A stretch of 64,000 nt of DNA from NCBI RefSeq assembly GCF_000725495.1, contig NZ_JNZD01000001.1, positions 372,001-436,000 on the forward strand, in the 5' to 3' direction. Positions within the stretch are counted from its first letter, which is position 1, and the number at the start of each line of letters is the position of its first letter. This stretch comes from Streptomyces aureus (lineage in GTDB: Bacteria > Actinomycetota > Actinomycetes > Streptomycetales > Streptomycetaceae). This document shows positions 26,908 through 35,019 of the stretch, piece by piece. The notes under the pieces are model-generated. The model worked only from the letters and a program-made list of their open reading frames with translations, did not search any database and was not told the DNA's origin. The position numbers were made by a program, and so were the translations under genes.

Positions 26908-26934
26908 CTGTCACAACGGGGAGTTGTGACAGGA
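26908..26934. terminator. Hairpin between convergent genes
   Basis: cctgtcacaac (26908-26918) pairs perfectly with gttgtgacagg (26924-26934) around a five-base loop. It lies between a plus gene ending at 26772 and a minus gene ending at 27005, so it could stop either. A weaker CTGAC/GTCAG pair follows at 26962-26977. Confidence 0.6.
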
Positions 26935-27004
26935 GTCACCCGTTTCCGGGGTCCTGGCCAGCTGACTGGTCGGTCAGTTTCCCGTCCTGTGTGTCCGCTG
27001 TGGG

Positions 27005-27970
27005 TCAGCTGAGGGTCACCTGGCGGTTGGTGAGCCCCCCGCGCGCACGGCGCTCGTCCGCCGTCAGCGGCGCGTCCGTGGCCAGGGCGGTGGCGAGGCG
27101 CTCGGCGAACTCGGTCGCGGGCTTCTCGACGTCGTCCGCCGTGACACCGCTCGGCAGGTCCCAGACCGGCACCGTGAGCCCGTGGGCGCGGAAGGAGCCC
27201 ACCAGCCGCGTGCCCTCGCCGAGGCTCGAACGGCCCGCGGCGTGCAGGCGCGCGAGAGCGTCCAGAAGCTGCTCCTCGGCGTACGGCATGACCCAGCGCA
27301 GGTGGTTCTTCTCCGGCGTCTCGCACCAGTAGGCGGCGTCGACCCCGGCGAGCTTCACGGTCGGGATGGCGGCGGCGTTGGCCCGCTCCAGCGAGGCGCT
27401 CACCTCGGCCGACGCGTTCTCCGCGTCCGGCACCCAGAACTCGAAGCCGGTGTGCACGACCGGCTCGAAGGGGCCCTCGGGGTCGAGCAGGTCCTGCAGC
27501 CGCGGACCGCCGACCGGGGCGCGCCGCCCCTCGACCGGGGTGCCGGGCGGGGCGACCAGCGCGCGCTGGAGGGTGTCGGCCAGGTCCCGGCTGATGTCGC
27601 CGGAGGACGTGTCGTTCTGCAGGCCGAGCAGCACCGAGCCGTCCTCGCGGCGCAGCGCGGGCCAGGCCATCGGAAGGACCGTGGCGAGGGTGACCGAGGG
27701 GACGCCCTCGGGCAGGCTCTCCTTGAGCTTCAGCTCGACCGTCGCGGCGGGCACCAGTTCACGCAGCGCGACCCAGTCGCCCTCGCCCCGCAGGCCCTCG
27801 AAGGGGCGGTGCACCAGCTCGGTCGCGGCGTGCGCGGCGGCCCGGCCGTGGCAGGCCTTGTAGCGCCGGCCGCTGCCGCAGGGGCAGGGCTCGCGGGCGC
27901 CGACGACCGGGATCTCGCCGTCCTTGAGCTGCGGCTGGTCTGCCTTCGTCTGCGGTCGCTTCTTGGCCAT
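27005..27970 (-). CDS. DUF5926 family protein with SEC-C zinc motif
   Basis: The 321-residue protein begins MAKKRPQTKADQ, and at about residues 29-42 carries CPCGSGRRYKACHG, the zinc-binding SEC-C motif known from the SecA C-terminus. The remaining 270 residues are the DUF5926 region, with EGPFEPVVHTGFEFWVPDAE and AAYWCETPEKNHLRWVMPYA. The family is widespread in actinomycetes and has no assigned function. The ATG at 27970 sits directly before the motif-bearing region; an open frame further upstream runs through a low-complexity repeat and was rejected. Confidence 0.85.
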   Translation of the reverse strand: MAKKRPQTKADQPQLKDGEIPVVGAREPCPCGSGRRYKACHGRAAAHAATELVHRPFEGLRGEGDWVALRELVPAATVELKLKESLPEGVPSVTLATVLPMAWPALRREDGSVLLGLQNDTSSGDISRDLADTLQRALVAPPGTPVEGRRAPVGGPRLQDLLDPEGPFEPVVHTGFEFWVPDAENASAEVSASLERANAAAIPTVKLAGVDAAYWCETPEKNHLRWVMPYAEEQLLDALARLHAAGRSSLGEGTRLVGSFRAHGLTVPVWDLPSGVTADDVEKPATEFAERLATALATDAPLTADERRARGGLTNRQVTLS

Positions 27971-28360
27971 CGTGGCTGTCTCCCGATCACGGCTCGTCTC
28001 GTACTGGCGCGAGCCTAGCCGTTCGCACCCGGACCGACGGGATCCTGTGGACAACGCACCGCGTCGCCCAGGTCCCCGCGCCCGGCCCGCGCGCCGCGCC
28101 CGGCACACGACCCACCCGCGACCCACCCGCGATCGGCACGCGACCCGCCGCGCCCCGGATGCGAGACCCGCCCGAGCCCGGCACACCGCCGGACTCCGGC
28201 CGGCCCTGGACCCGCCCGCTATCGGCACGCGACCGGCATGCGAGACCCCGCCCGCGCCCGGCACACCGCCGCACCCTGGCCGGCCCGCGACCGACCCGCG
28301 CCCGGAACACGCCCGAACCGCGACCGGCCCACCGAGGGCGCCGACCGCGCCCGGCCCCCT
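27971..28360. repeat. Intergenic region with 77-bp imperfect direct repeats
   Basis: The 390-bp gap contains two copies of a roughly 77-bp unit starting at 28156 and 28233, both opening with cgg(c)atgcgagacc and containing cccggcacaccgcc. Shorter related words (atcggcacgcgacc) occur at about 28131 and 28220. The C-rich composition makes long false reading frames. A DnaA box lies at its left end. Confidence 0.7.
28046..28054 (-). promoter_or_regulatory. Perfect DnaA box
   Basis: TTGTCCACA on the minus strand, about 75 bp upstream of the DUF5926 start. It is an isolated site. Confidence 0.45.
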
Positions 28361-28903
28361 TCAGTCGAGGTCGTCGAAGACGTCCGTGAAGTCCAGGCCG
28401 GGGAGCGCGGACACCCTCGGTGACGCGACGCGCGTAGCGAAATCGTCGTGCCGGTGCGCCGTCTCCACGTCTTCTTGCACGACCACCCACACCGTGACCT
28501 CGCCGTGGATGTCGTCCCGGACGCCCCAGTCCTTGGCCAGCGCCGTGATGATGTTCAGCCCTCTGCCGCCCCGGGCGGTGACCGAGGGGGTGGAGGGCAC
28601 GGGGCGGGTCGGGCCGCCGCCGTCCGTCACCTCGACCGTCAGCCGGCCCGACGGATCGACGCGCCAGGCCGCGCGCACGTTCCCGTCGCCCGCGAGGGCG
28701 TCCCCCAAGGGCCTGCCGTGCCGGCACGCGTTGCTGAGCAGTTCGGAAAGGATCAGCACGGCGTCGTCGACGACCGTTTCCGCCACACCCCCCGAGCGCA
28801 GTTGATCGCGCATCCGGTGTCGTGCTTCCCCCACGCCCGCAGGGCCATGGGGTACGGCCATGCTCGACGACGTGGGCACCTCCTGTGCCACCACCAACGC
28901 CAC
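28361..28903 (-). CDS. RsbW-like ATP-binding protein
   Basis: A GHKL ATPase of about 180 residues. The N box is LILSELLSNACRHG, the G1 region EVTDGGGPTRP and the G2 region ARGGRGLNIITALAKDWG. It resembles the many Streptomyces anti-sigma-factor-type kinases. I chose a GTG at 28903 because AAGGAGG lies about eight bases before it. A GTG at 28990 (adds VRQQTSIGRFPVQ) and an ATG at 28861 are alternatives. The C-terminal 40 residues (LPGLDFTDVFDDLD end) are an acidic tail outside the fold. Confidence 0.82.
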   Translation of the reverse strand: MALVVAQEVPTSSSMAVPHGPAGVGEARHRMRDQLRSGGVAETVVDDAVLILSELLSNACRHGRPLGDALAGDGNVRAAWRVDPSGRLTVEVTDGGGPTRPVPSTPSVTARGGRGLNIITALAKDWGVRDDIHGEVTVWVVVQEDVETAHRHDDFATRVASPRVSALPGLDFTDVFDDLD

Positions 28904-29080
28904 CCCCGAGACCTCCTTCACCCCACGCCACGGTGTGAATGCCCCTTTGGACTGGACCGGAAACCGGCCAATCGACGTCTGCTGACGCACTCGTAACGAT
29001 CGAATGCGGAACGAACGCGCCGGTGCACTCCCTGTGACGGACTGGCTGGTTCTCGATGGTTTCCGAGGGGAGACGTGGCG

Positions 29081-29110
29081 CTTTCCGGAGGCCGCCGACT
29101 GCCCGGAAAG
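29081..29110 (-). terminator. Possible terminator after the glycerophosphodiesterase gene
   Basis: ctttccgg (29081-29088) pairs with ccggaaag (29103-29110) eight bases beyond the stop of the minus-strand gene. The stem is short. Confidence 0.5.
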
Positions 29111-29117
29111 GGCCGGG

Positions 29118-29927
29118 TCAGCGGCCCAGTTGACGCAGGACCGCACGCGGCCGGTTGGTGATGATGGCGTCGATGCCCAGCTCAACGCAGAGATCGACGT
29201 CCTCGGGCTCGTTCACGGTCCAGACGTGCACCTGGTGACCGGCTCGTTTCAGCCGCTCGACATAAGCCGGGTGGCTGCGGACGATCCGCATCGAGGGGCC
29301 CGCGATCCGGACACCGGCGGGCAGCCGGCCGTCCCGCAGCCGGGGGGAGACGAACTGGAGCAGATAGACCGTCGGCAGGGTCGGGGACGCTGCCCGGACG
29401 CGGTGCAGCGAGCGGGCCGAGAAACTCATGACGCGCACCGGGGACTCGGCGGGCGAGACGGGGGCGTCCAGGCCGAAACGCTTCAGCAGGTGCAGGAGGC
29501 GTTCCTCGACCTGGCCCGCCCAGCGCGTCGGATGCTTGGTCTCGATGGCCAGCTCCACCCGGCGGCCGGCGTCGGCGACGAGTTCGAGCAGTTTCTCCAG
29601 GGTGAGGACGGAGGTGTCCGAGAGGCTCCCGGGGGCGTGCTCCCAGTCGGGCGACTCGTCGCGGTTCTTCCACGAGCCGAAGTCGAGGGCGGCGAGGTCG
29701 GCGAGCTCCAGGGCGGAGACGGCGCCGCGGCCGTTGGACGTCCGGTTCACACGGCGGTCGTGAACACAGACGAGATGGCCGTCCGCGGTCAGCCGTACAT
29801 CGCACTCGAGGGCGTCCGCACCGTCCTCGATCGCCTTCTTGTACGCGGCCAGCGTGTGCTCGGGGGCCTCTTCGGAGGCTCCGCGGTGGGCGACGACCTG
29901 AATCGGGTGCTGTCGTGCGAGGGTCAC
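29118..29927 (-). CDS. Glycerophosphodiester phosphodiesterase
   Basis: A 269-residue GDPD-family TIM barrel that would hydrolyse glycerophosphodiesters to glycerol 3-phosphate and an alcohol. Catalytic motifs are VAHRGASEEAPEHT (the His-Arg and Glu), ALECDVRLTADGHLVCVHD (metal Glu and Asp, second His) and ELAIETKHP. No signal peptide is seen, so it is probably cytoplasmic. GTG at 29927 was chosen; an in-frame ATG at 29984 preceded by AAAGGA would add 19 residues. The AT-rich 29985-30030 stretch upstream probably holds the divergent promoters. Confidence 0.88.
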   Translation of the reverse strand: MTLARQHPIQVVAHRGASEEAPEHTLAAYKKAIEDGADALECDVRLTADGHLVCVHDRRVNRTSNGRGAVSALELADLAALDFGSWKNRDESPDWEHAPGSLSDTSVLTLEKLLELVADAGRRVELAIETKHPTRWAGQVEERLLHLLKRFGLDAPVSPAESPVRVMSFSARSLHRVRAASPTLPTVYLLQFVSPRLRDGRLPAGVRIAGPSMRIVRSHPAYVERLKRAGHQVHVWTVNEPEDVDLCVELGIDAIITNRPRAVLRQLGR

Positions 29928-30184
29928 CGCGTCATGGTGCCACCGTCGCGTGACAAGCGTGAGGTGAGATATGTCGCAGAACATTCCTTTTGGTAATAAA
30001 AGTCCGTTATAAAGGATGGCCTCGGACGCACAGCCACCGCTTATGGTGCCCTGACGCCTCGTGGGAAAAGCTGACGGCGTACAAAAGCACATGCACAGCT
30101 GAATCGCGCCGGGCCATCTTCGAGTGTGAGTGGGCGTGACCGAGTGCGACCGAGAACAACAGCCGTGGATCGAGGAGAAGAGCT

Positions 30185-31675
30185 GTGAGCACCGAGAACG
30201 AGGGCAACGCAGTACCCCCGGCCCCGTCCGCACCTCCCGTGCCGGTGGAAACTCCCGCTGCTCCCGCGCAGGGCCCCTCGCCCGCGGGGGGCGCGCCGAC
30301 CGCTCCGATCCCCGCGGTGCCCGGCACCCCCGGCGCACCGGAGCACGAGTCGGCGCCCGCGGGCATGCCGGCGTACGCGTCGAACGGAGCCGGGCAGGGC
30401 GCCGACCCCTACGGACAGGCGCCGACGCAGGGCTCCGCGCCCGAGGCGGGCTGGCCGCCCCCGCCGCCCGCCACCCCTTCGTACGCCGACGGCGGCGGTT
30501 CGGGGCACGGCGGCTGGGGTTCCTCCTACCAGGAGCCCGCGCCGAAGCCGAAGAACGGCCGCGGCGGTCTGGTCGCCGCGGTGCTGGTGGCCGCGCTGGT
30601 CGCCGGCGGTGTCGGCGGTGGCATCGGCTACTCGCTGGCCAAGAACGACGACAACTCCACCGACTCGACGACGGTGTCCGCCCCGAGCACCAGCGGCCAG
30701 GTCAAGCGCGCCTCGGGCACGGTCGCGAGCGTGGCCGCCGGCGCCCTGCCGAGCACCGTCACCATCGAGGCCCAGAGCACCAGCGGCGAGGGCGGCACGG
30801 GCACCGGCTTCGTCTTCGACAAGCAGGGCCACATCCTCACCAACAACCACGTGGTGGCGGACGCCGTCGACGGCGGCAAGCTCACCGCCACGTTCCCGAG
30901 CGGCAAGAAGTACGACGCCGAGGTGGTCGGCCACGCGCAGGGCTACGACGTCGCGGTCATCAAGCTGAAGAACGCGCCCTCGGACCTCAAGCCGCTCGTC
31001 CTCGGCAACTCCGACGAGGTGGCCGTCGGCGACTCCACGATCGCCATCGGCGCGCCCTTCGGCCTGTCCAACACGGTGACCACGGGCATCATCAGCGCGA
31101 AGAACCGTCCGGTCGCCTCCAGCGACGGCAGCGCCAGCAGCAAGTCCTCGTACATGAGCGCGCTGCAGACGGACGCCTCGATCAACCCGGGCAACTCCGG
31201 CGGTCCGCTGCTCGACGCATCGGGCGCGGTGATCGGCATCAACTCCGCGATCCAGTCGTCCAGCAGCGGCGGTCTCGGCGGCTCCGGCCAGTCCGGCTCC
31301 ATCGGCCTCGGCTTCGCCATCCCGATCAACCAGGCCAAGTACGTGGCCCAGCAGCTGATCCAGACGGGCAAGCCGGTCTACGCGAAGATCGGCGCGTCGG
31401 TCTCCCTGGAGGAGGGCACGGGCGGCGCGAAGATCACCGAGCAGGGCGCGAGCGGCTCCTCGTCGGTCGAGCCCGGCGGTCCCGCCGCCAAGGCGGGCCT
31501 CAAGCCCGGCGACGTCATCACCAAGCTCGACGACATGACGGTCGACAGCGGTCCGACCCTCATCGGCGCGATCTGGACCCACAAGCCGGGCGACACGGTC
31601 AAGCTCACCTACACGCGCGACGGCAAGACCCACACGGTCGACGTCACCCTCGGCTCCCGCGAGGGCGACAGCTGA
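30185..31675 (+). CDS. Membrane-anchored S1C serine protease (HtrA/DegP type)
   Basis: The 496-residue protein has a Pro/Ala/Gly-rich cytoplasmic part (1-125), one helix (about 125-150, LVAAVLVAALVAGGVGGGIG), a trypsin-like protease and a C-terminal PDZ domain (about 400-490). The catalytic triad is His222 in TNNHVV, Asp255 in GYDVAVIKL and Ser338 in NPGNSGGPLL. HtrA proteases degrade or refold damaged envelope proteins. The GTG start follows GAGGAG seven bases upstream. A 40-residue insert (SSDGSASSKSS, SSSGGLGGSGQSG) flanks the active site loops. A strong terminator and three 30-bp repeats follow. Confidence 0.92.
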   Translation: MSTENEGNAVPPAPSAPPVPVETPAAPAQGPSPAGGAPTAPIPAVPGTPGAPEHESAPAGMPAYASNGAGQGADPYGQAPTQGSAPEAGWPPPPPATPSYADGGGSGHGGWGSSYQEPAPKPKNGRGGLVAAVLVAALVAGGVGGGIGYSLAKNDDNSTDSTTVSAPSTSGQVKRASGTVASVAAGALPSTVTIEAQSTSGEGGTGTGFVFDKQGHILTNNHVVADAVDGGKLTATFPSGKKYDAEVVGHAQGYDVAVIKLKNAPSDLKPLVLGNSDEVAVGDSTIAIGAPFGLSNTVTTGIISAKNRPVASSDGSASSKSSYMSALQTDASINPGNSGGPLLDASGAVIGINSAIQSSSSGGLGGSGQSGSIGLGFAIPINQAKYVAQQLIQTGKPVYAKIGASVSLEEGTGGAKITEQGASGSSSVEPGGPAAKAGLKPGDVITKLDDMTVDSGPTLIGAIWTHKPGDTVKLTYTRDGKTHTVDVTLGSREGDS

Positions 31676-31680
31676 CCGAC

Positions 31681-31770
31681 CCGCTCCACACGGAACGGCT
31701 CCCAGCGGAACCGGCTCCACGGAACCGCTTCCACACAGAACCGGCTCCACGGAACCGCTTCGACGCAGGA
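31681..31770. repeat. 30-bp tandem repeat, two good copies and one degenerate
   Basis: Copies at 31711-31740 and 31741-31770 begin with the same 20 bases ccggctccacggaaccgctt. The 31681-31710 block is a degenerate copy. They lie between the protease stop and its terminator. Confidence 0.75.
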
Positions 31771-31781
31771 CCCGATCCATA

Positions 31782-31818
31782 CGGAAGGGGTGCCTCTCAC
31801 CGAGGGGCACCCCTTCCG
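31782..31818 (+). terminator. Terminator of the HtrA-type protease gene
   Basis: cggaaggggtgcc (31782-31794) and ggcaccccttccg (31806-31818) form a perfect 13-bp stem. It can also serve the converging DUF2637 gene. Confidence 0.85.
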
Positions 31819-31839
31819 CGCGTCGCCCCCGGGGACGGG

Positions 31840-32733
31840 TCAGGCGCGCGGTTTCTTCGCGGCCGCCGGGCTCTTCTTGCCGCCGGCGCGCTCGGGGGGC
31901 GGCGGCGGGGCGGGGCGCTGGCGATGGCGGGACGCGCTCTGGCGGGGCGGCCGGGTCAGCGTGATCTGGCGGACTAACTGCTGGAAGCAGGTCAGCGACG
32001 CGAGGGCGGGCACGACGGCGGTGGCGACCCCGGTGATCGTCTGGTGGGCGTCGGCCACGCAGAACATCATGGCGACCGACGAGAACAGCAGCACGACGTA
32101 CCAGGAGTGCACGGCCCGGCGCCGGTGCAGGGCGGCTCTCAGGATGGAGAGCGAGGCCACCATCCAGGGCCCGTAGACGAGCAGGGGCCACCAAGGTCCC
32201 GTGCCGCTCTGGGCGTTGGAGGCGATGCGCTGCAGCGGCGAGTAGGCCACCATGCCGCTGAAGACGCTCACCATCGACACGGTGGCGGCGGCGACCGCGG
32301 CGATCACGAAGCTGACGGTCTGGAGCCAGTTGCGGGGATTGCGGACCCGTACCTTGCGGTGGCCGGCCGAGGAGCGCCGGATGGGCGGCAGTTCGGCGGT
32401 GATCCGGACCAGGTTGTCCATCGGGTCACCGGCGAACTCCCCGGTGTACTCGGGATCGTCGTGGTCCGGCTCGCTGTACTCCGGCCTGTTGTAGTCCGGC
32501 CCGCCGTGGTCAGGCCCGTCGTACTCGGGCTCGCTGCGCGGGGGCGGCACGGTGATGTCCTGCTCCGCCGCCGCGGCGTCCTGCAGGAGGTAGGTGAGTT
32601 CCTCGACCGGGTCCCAGCCCTGTTCGTGCAGGGAGGCCTCGGGATAGCCGTACGGACCGGTCTCCGTCGCGGTCGGGTATCCGGGATTCTGTCCGTACCG
32701 GGCGAAGGACAGGTTCGGGTAGTCGTCATTCAC
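31840..32733 (-). CDS. DUF2637 domain membrane protein
   Basis: A 297-residue protein. The acidic N-terminal half contains tandem EPEYDGPDHGGPDY-type units (about residues 67-98) that resemble expanded DNA repeats. Four helices follow (about 138-265), including WLQTVSFVIAAVAAATVSMV and VYGPWMVASLSILRAAL. A basic Pro/Lys-rich tail ends KKSPAAAKKPRA. DUF2637 proteins are common on Streptomyces chromosomes and plasmids, where related Spd proteins act in plasmid spread; the chromosomal role is unknown. Its start overlaps the stop of a small upstream ORF by eight bases. Confidence 0.82.
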   Translation of the reverse strand: MNDDYPNLSFARYGQNPGYPTATETGPYGYPEASLHEQGWDPVEELTYLLQDAAAAEQDITVPPPRSEPEYDGPDHGGPDYNRPEYSEPDHDDPEYTGEFAGDPMDNLVRITAELPPIRRSSAGHRKVRVRNPRNWLQTVSFVIAAVAAATVSMVSVFSGMVAYSPLQRIASNAQSGTGPWWPLLVYGPWMVASLSILRAALHRRRAVHSWYVVLLFSSVAMMFCVADAHQTITGVATAVVPALASLTCFQQLVRQITLTRPPRQSASRHRQRPAPPPPPERAGGKKSPAAAKKPRA

Positions 32734-33031
32734 GGAAATTCGTCCAGGTCACGTTAGCGCCGTGGCGGCCGGGGTGCCCCGGGCCGTTCCACCGCTGATC
32801 CATTGCCGCTTGAGACGTGTCCGGTGCCGCACGGAGACCGCGCGGCGGTGACGTCGACCCCCACGGTCCGCCGCCTCCGCCGCCCCGGTGCGAGGCGCCC
32901 CGGACGGCGGACGAGGGGGGTGCGGCGGCGGACTCACGGGCGGCAGGCCCGGCCGGCATCACACCGTCCGGGACCGGACCCGTCGCCGTCGCTCCGGAGG
33001 CGGCCGGAGCGAGAGATCTTGCTTTCGCCAT
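32726..33031 (-). CDS. Candidate 101-residue protein coupled to the DUF2637 gene
   Basis: ATG at 33031 opens MAKARSLAPAASGATATGPV, preceded by an AGCGGA sequence, and the frame ends eight bases inside the DUF2637 gene. The protein is Ala/Pro/Gly-rich with a GGGGGG run and no domain. Overlap with the next start and the AAA/AAG-containing first codons favour a real gene, but composition alone could explain the open frame. Confidence 0.4.
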   Translation of the reverse strand: MAKARSLAPAASGATATGPVPDGVMPAGPAARESAAAPPSSAVRGASHRGGGGGGPWGSTSPPRGLRAAPDTSQAAMDQRWNGPGHPGRHGANVTWTNFRE

Positions 33032-33286
33032 ATTCCGCTAACGCGGCTCCCCCGCCTCCAGGTGTGCGGCAATCGAGTGAGCGCGGGAGGGCGGAATATT
33101 TCACCAAAGCGGCTTTTCGTGTCCATGGGCCGAGGCATTGTGGCGTGTTGACGCGACCGTGCCGCCAGGCCGTGCGGGTGCCCCGGCGGACCGGATCGGG
33201 GCCGGTGGACCCGGTGCGGACCGTGCCCCGCGACGGGCTCGGAGCCGGGTACTCTGTACCCCGCTCCACCCGCCAGGGCGGAGCGG

Positions 33287-33371
33287 GGTGGGTTGCCCGA
33301 GCGGCCTAAGGGAACGGTCTTGAAAACCGTCGTGGCGCGAGTCACCGTGGGTTCAAATCCCACACCCACCG
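33287..33371 (+). tRNA. tRNA-Ser(UGA)
   Basis: An 85-nt cloverleaf. GGTGGGT pairs with ACCCACC, the anticodon loop CTTGAAA carries TGA, and a long variable arm and T loop TTCAAAT are present. The discriminator is G. TACTCT at 33250-33255 may be the -10 element of its promoter. Confidence 0.95.
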
Positions 33372-33378
33372 CGGATGA

Positions 33379-33413
33379 ACGGCCCCCGACCGGGAGAAAC
33401 GGTCGGGGGCCGT
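33379..33413. terminator. Bidirectional terminator after tRNA-Ser(UGA)
   Basis: acggcccccgaccg (33379-33392) and cggtcgggggccgt (33400-33413) form a perfect 14-bp stem with a seven-base loop. It lies eight bases after the tRNA and before the stop of the converging prim-pol gene. Confidence 0.85.
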
Positions 33414-33438
33414 CGTCGTGTCCGGGGCTACGGCGGTC

Positions 33439-34320
33439 TCAAGGATGCCGGGTCGAGGGGGCGGTCATCCGGGCCGCCGAGGCGATCGTGGAGCGGGCTT
33501 CCCGTTCGGTCAGGCCCGTGCGGACGGCGGCCCGGACGAGCGGGGCCGTCAGCCGGGGTCCGATGCCGTTCTCGTAGGCGCGGCAAGCGGCCCAGAAGAG
33601 GCGGGTGTTGCGCTGGCCCTCGTGCGCTGCGAGGACGAACTGGACCAGTCCCTGGCCCTGCCGTTCGCCCGCGGAGGACGTGGGGTGGCGGGCGCGGGAC
33701 GTGTGCGCGGGCAGGAGCAGCCGCAGGAGTTCGGGCGGACAGGGCGCGGGCGCGAGCCGGGAGGTGCCCGGGGCCGTCCCGTACACGCCGTGTTCGGTGC
33801 GGGAGCCGGGGCCGACGAGGTAGCCGCCGGCACCGCGGATGTCGATGCCGGGGGCGAGCCGGCTCGCCGAGTTGGGGACGACGACGTCCGCCGGCCCGCT
33901 CAGCCACAGATGCCGGCCGCCGCTCGGGGTCAGGACGACGACCGTGTCGGGGATCGTGAACAGATGGCGCAGGGCCAGTTCGCGCAGGGCGGCCGAGGAG
34001 TCGGTGTCGGACTTGGTGTCGAGGTCGACGCCGATGAGGTGGTGCGGGTGCAGCCCGCAGGCGATGCCGTAGCCGGTGGCCCAGGGGGCGGCGGCGAAGA
34101 GCTCGCGGATGCGCAGGGGCTCGGTCGAGGCGTCGTACACGCCGTGCCCGAAGCGGCCGCATTCGCCGTGGCACGGTCGGGGGTCGGGGTCGTCGCGGTG
34201 GGGGGATCGCAGGGCCGGGAGCTTCGTACGGGACAGCGGGATCACCGCGAGTCCGCGCTCCGCTGCGGACAGTGCGTGAGCCAGGGCCAGAGTGGTGGCC
34301 CGCCGGTCGATGGTGGCCAT
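33439..34320 (-). CDS. Prim-pol (bifunctional DNA primase/polymerase) domain protein
   Basis: A 293-residue protein. The prim-pol domain (about 8-200) retains its motifs: LIGVDLDTK (catalytic DxD), LTPSGGRHLWL (SGGxH nucleotide-binding motif), and DIRGAGGYLVGPGS. A conserved CHGECGRFGHGVYDAS insert follows the first helix. The C-terminal 90 residues are helical (PriCT-like). Such domains usually accompany helicases on plasmids and phages, but none is adjacent, so it seems an orphan chromosomal gene beside a tRNA. ATG at 34320 begins the fold. Confidence 0.85.
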   Translation of the reverse strand: MATIDRRATTLALAHALSAAERGLAVIPLSRTKLPALRSPHRDDPDPRPCHGECGRFGHGVYDASTEPLRIRELFAAAPWATGYGIACGLHPHHLIGVDLDTKSDTDSSAALRELALRHLFTIPDTVVVLTPSGGRHLWLSGPADVVVPNSASRLAPGIDIRGAGGYLVGPGSRTEHGVYGTAPGTSRLAPAPCPPELLRLLLPAHTSRARHPTSSAGERQGQGLVQFVLAAHEGQRNTRLFWAACRAYENGIGPRLTAPLVRAAVRTGLTEREARSTIASAARMTAPSTRHP

Positions 34321-34679
34321 GACTCCATAATCGTACGGGTGTTCGAGAAAGGGAAGGGCTCGTCCGGCTCGCGGCGGGGCCGGGCGGGTGAGAGGCGGAG
34401 CCTGCCGGGGCGTTGTCGTCGGTGCGGGGTCCGGGTTGAGTGGCCGTCACGCCCCTGAGCAGGTGTTTTGTGCGCGTGAAGGGGGTTTATCGATATGTCC
34501 TCACGCTTGAGGGGGAATCGCGGCTTCCGATGTGGTTCGCCGGGATGCGCTGGGCAACTCTGGACTCGCGACGTCGTGGACGACGCCGGGGCGGCGGGCC
34601 AACCGCCCCGGAACAGGCCGTATTTCGCGTACATCCCGGCTCACCGCCGGCGCGCACATCCCGTTCTGGAGGAACTCGC
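34321..34679. other. Divergent leader region of the secreted-protein gene
   Basis: The 359 bp between the prim-pol gene and the small secreted protein hold an AT-richer segment at 34455-34500 (ggtttatcgatatgtcc) that is a likely promoter area. A perfect 9-bp hairpin, ccggggcgg (34586-34594) with ccgccccgg (34603-34611), lies 68 bases before the ATG and might act in the mRNA leader. No further gene was seen. Confidence 0.5.
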
Positions 34680-34988
34680 ATGGCAAGCATCCGTACCGCT
34701 CGCGTTCTCGCCGCCGTGGCGGCCCTGCCGCTGGCCGCCGCCCTGCTCTCCGGGGTCGCGGCGGCCGACGACGGCTCCGTCGCGGACACCGGGTCGAACG
34801 CGGGGGCGGCGACCGCCGGCGGCGGGGTGGGGCGCGACAACAGCGGCAACTCCGCGGCTGCCCAACAACAAGCCGTCGGTACGGGGGTGTCGAACCGGAG
34901 CGACACCGCCCAGGTGAACGGCTCCGCGCCCGCGGTGATCCACCAGGGCGACACGAACGTGGTCGTGACCTTCGCCGAGCTCTGGTGA
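34680..34988 (+). CDS. Small secreted Gly/Asn-rich protein
   Basis: A 102-residue protein with a signal peptide (RTARVLAAVAALPLAAALLS, cleavage probably after VAAA). The mature part of about 75 residues has no Cys and alternates small polar residues: GSNAGAATAGGGVGRDNSGN, then QVNGSAPAVIHQGDTNVVVT, ending FAELW. The pattern resembles surface or amyloid-like small proteins of Streptomyces, but lacks chaplin Cys and rodlin features. GGAGG lies seven bases before the ATG and a terminator follows the stop at once, so it is a single-gene unit. Confidence 0.75.
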   Translation: MASIRTARVLAAVAALPLAAALLSGVAAADDGSVADTGSNAGAATAGGGVGRDNSGNSAAAQQQAVGTGVSNRSDTAQVNGSAPAVIHQGDTNVVVTFAELW

Positions 34989-34989
34989 G

Positions 34990-35019
34990 CCCGGGCCGGC
35001 GGACGACCGCCGGCCCGGG
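34990..35019 (+). terminator. Terminator of the small secreted protein gene
   Basis: cccgggccggcgg (34990-35002), loop acga and ccgccggcccggg (35007-35019) make a perfect 13-bp stem starting one base after the stop codon. Confidence 0.85.

Noticed and set aside
28361..29185. A 274-codon version of the RsbW-like protein
   Set aside because: The extra residues are low-complexity; ribosome site and domain start favour a shorter form.
34242..34634. A 130-codon minus-strand frame before the secreted protein
   Set aside because: It overlaps the prim-pol start in another frame and has no motif or ribosome site.
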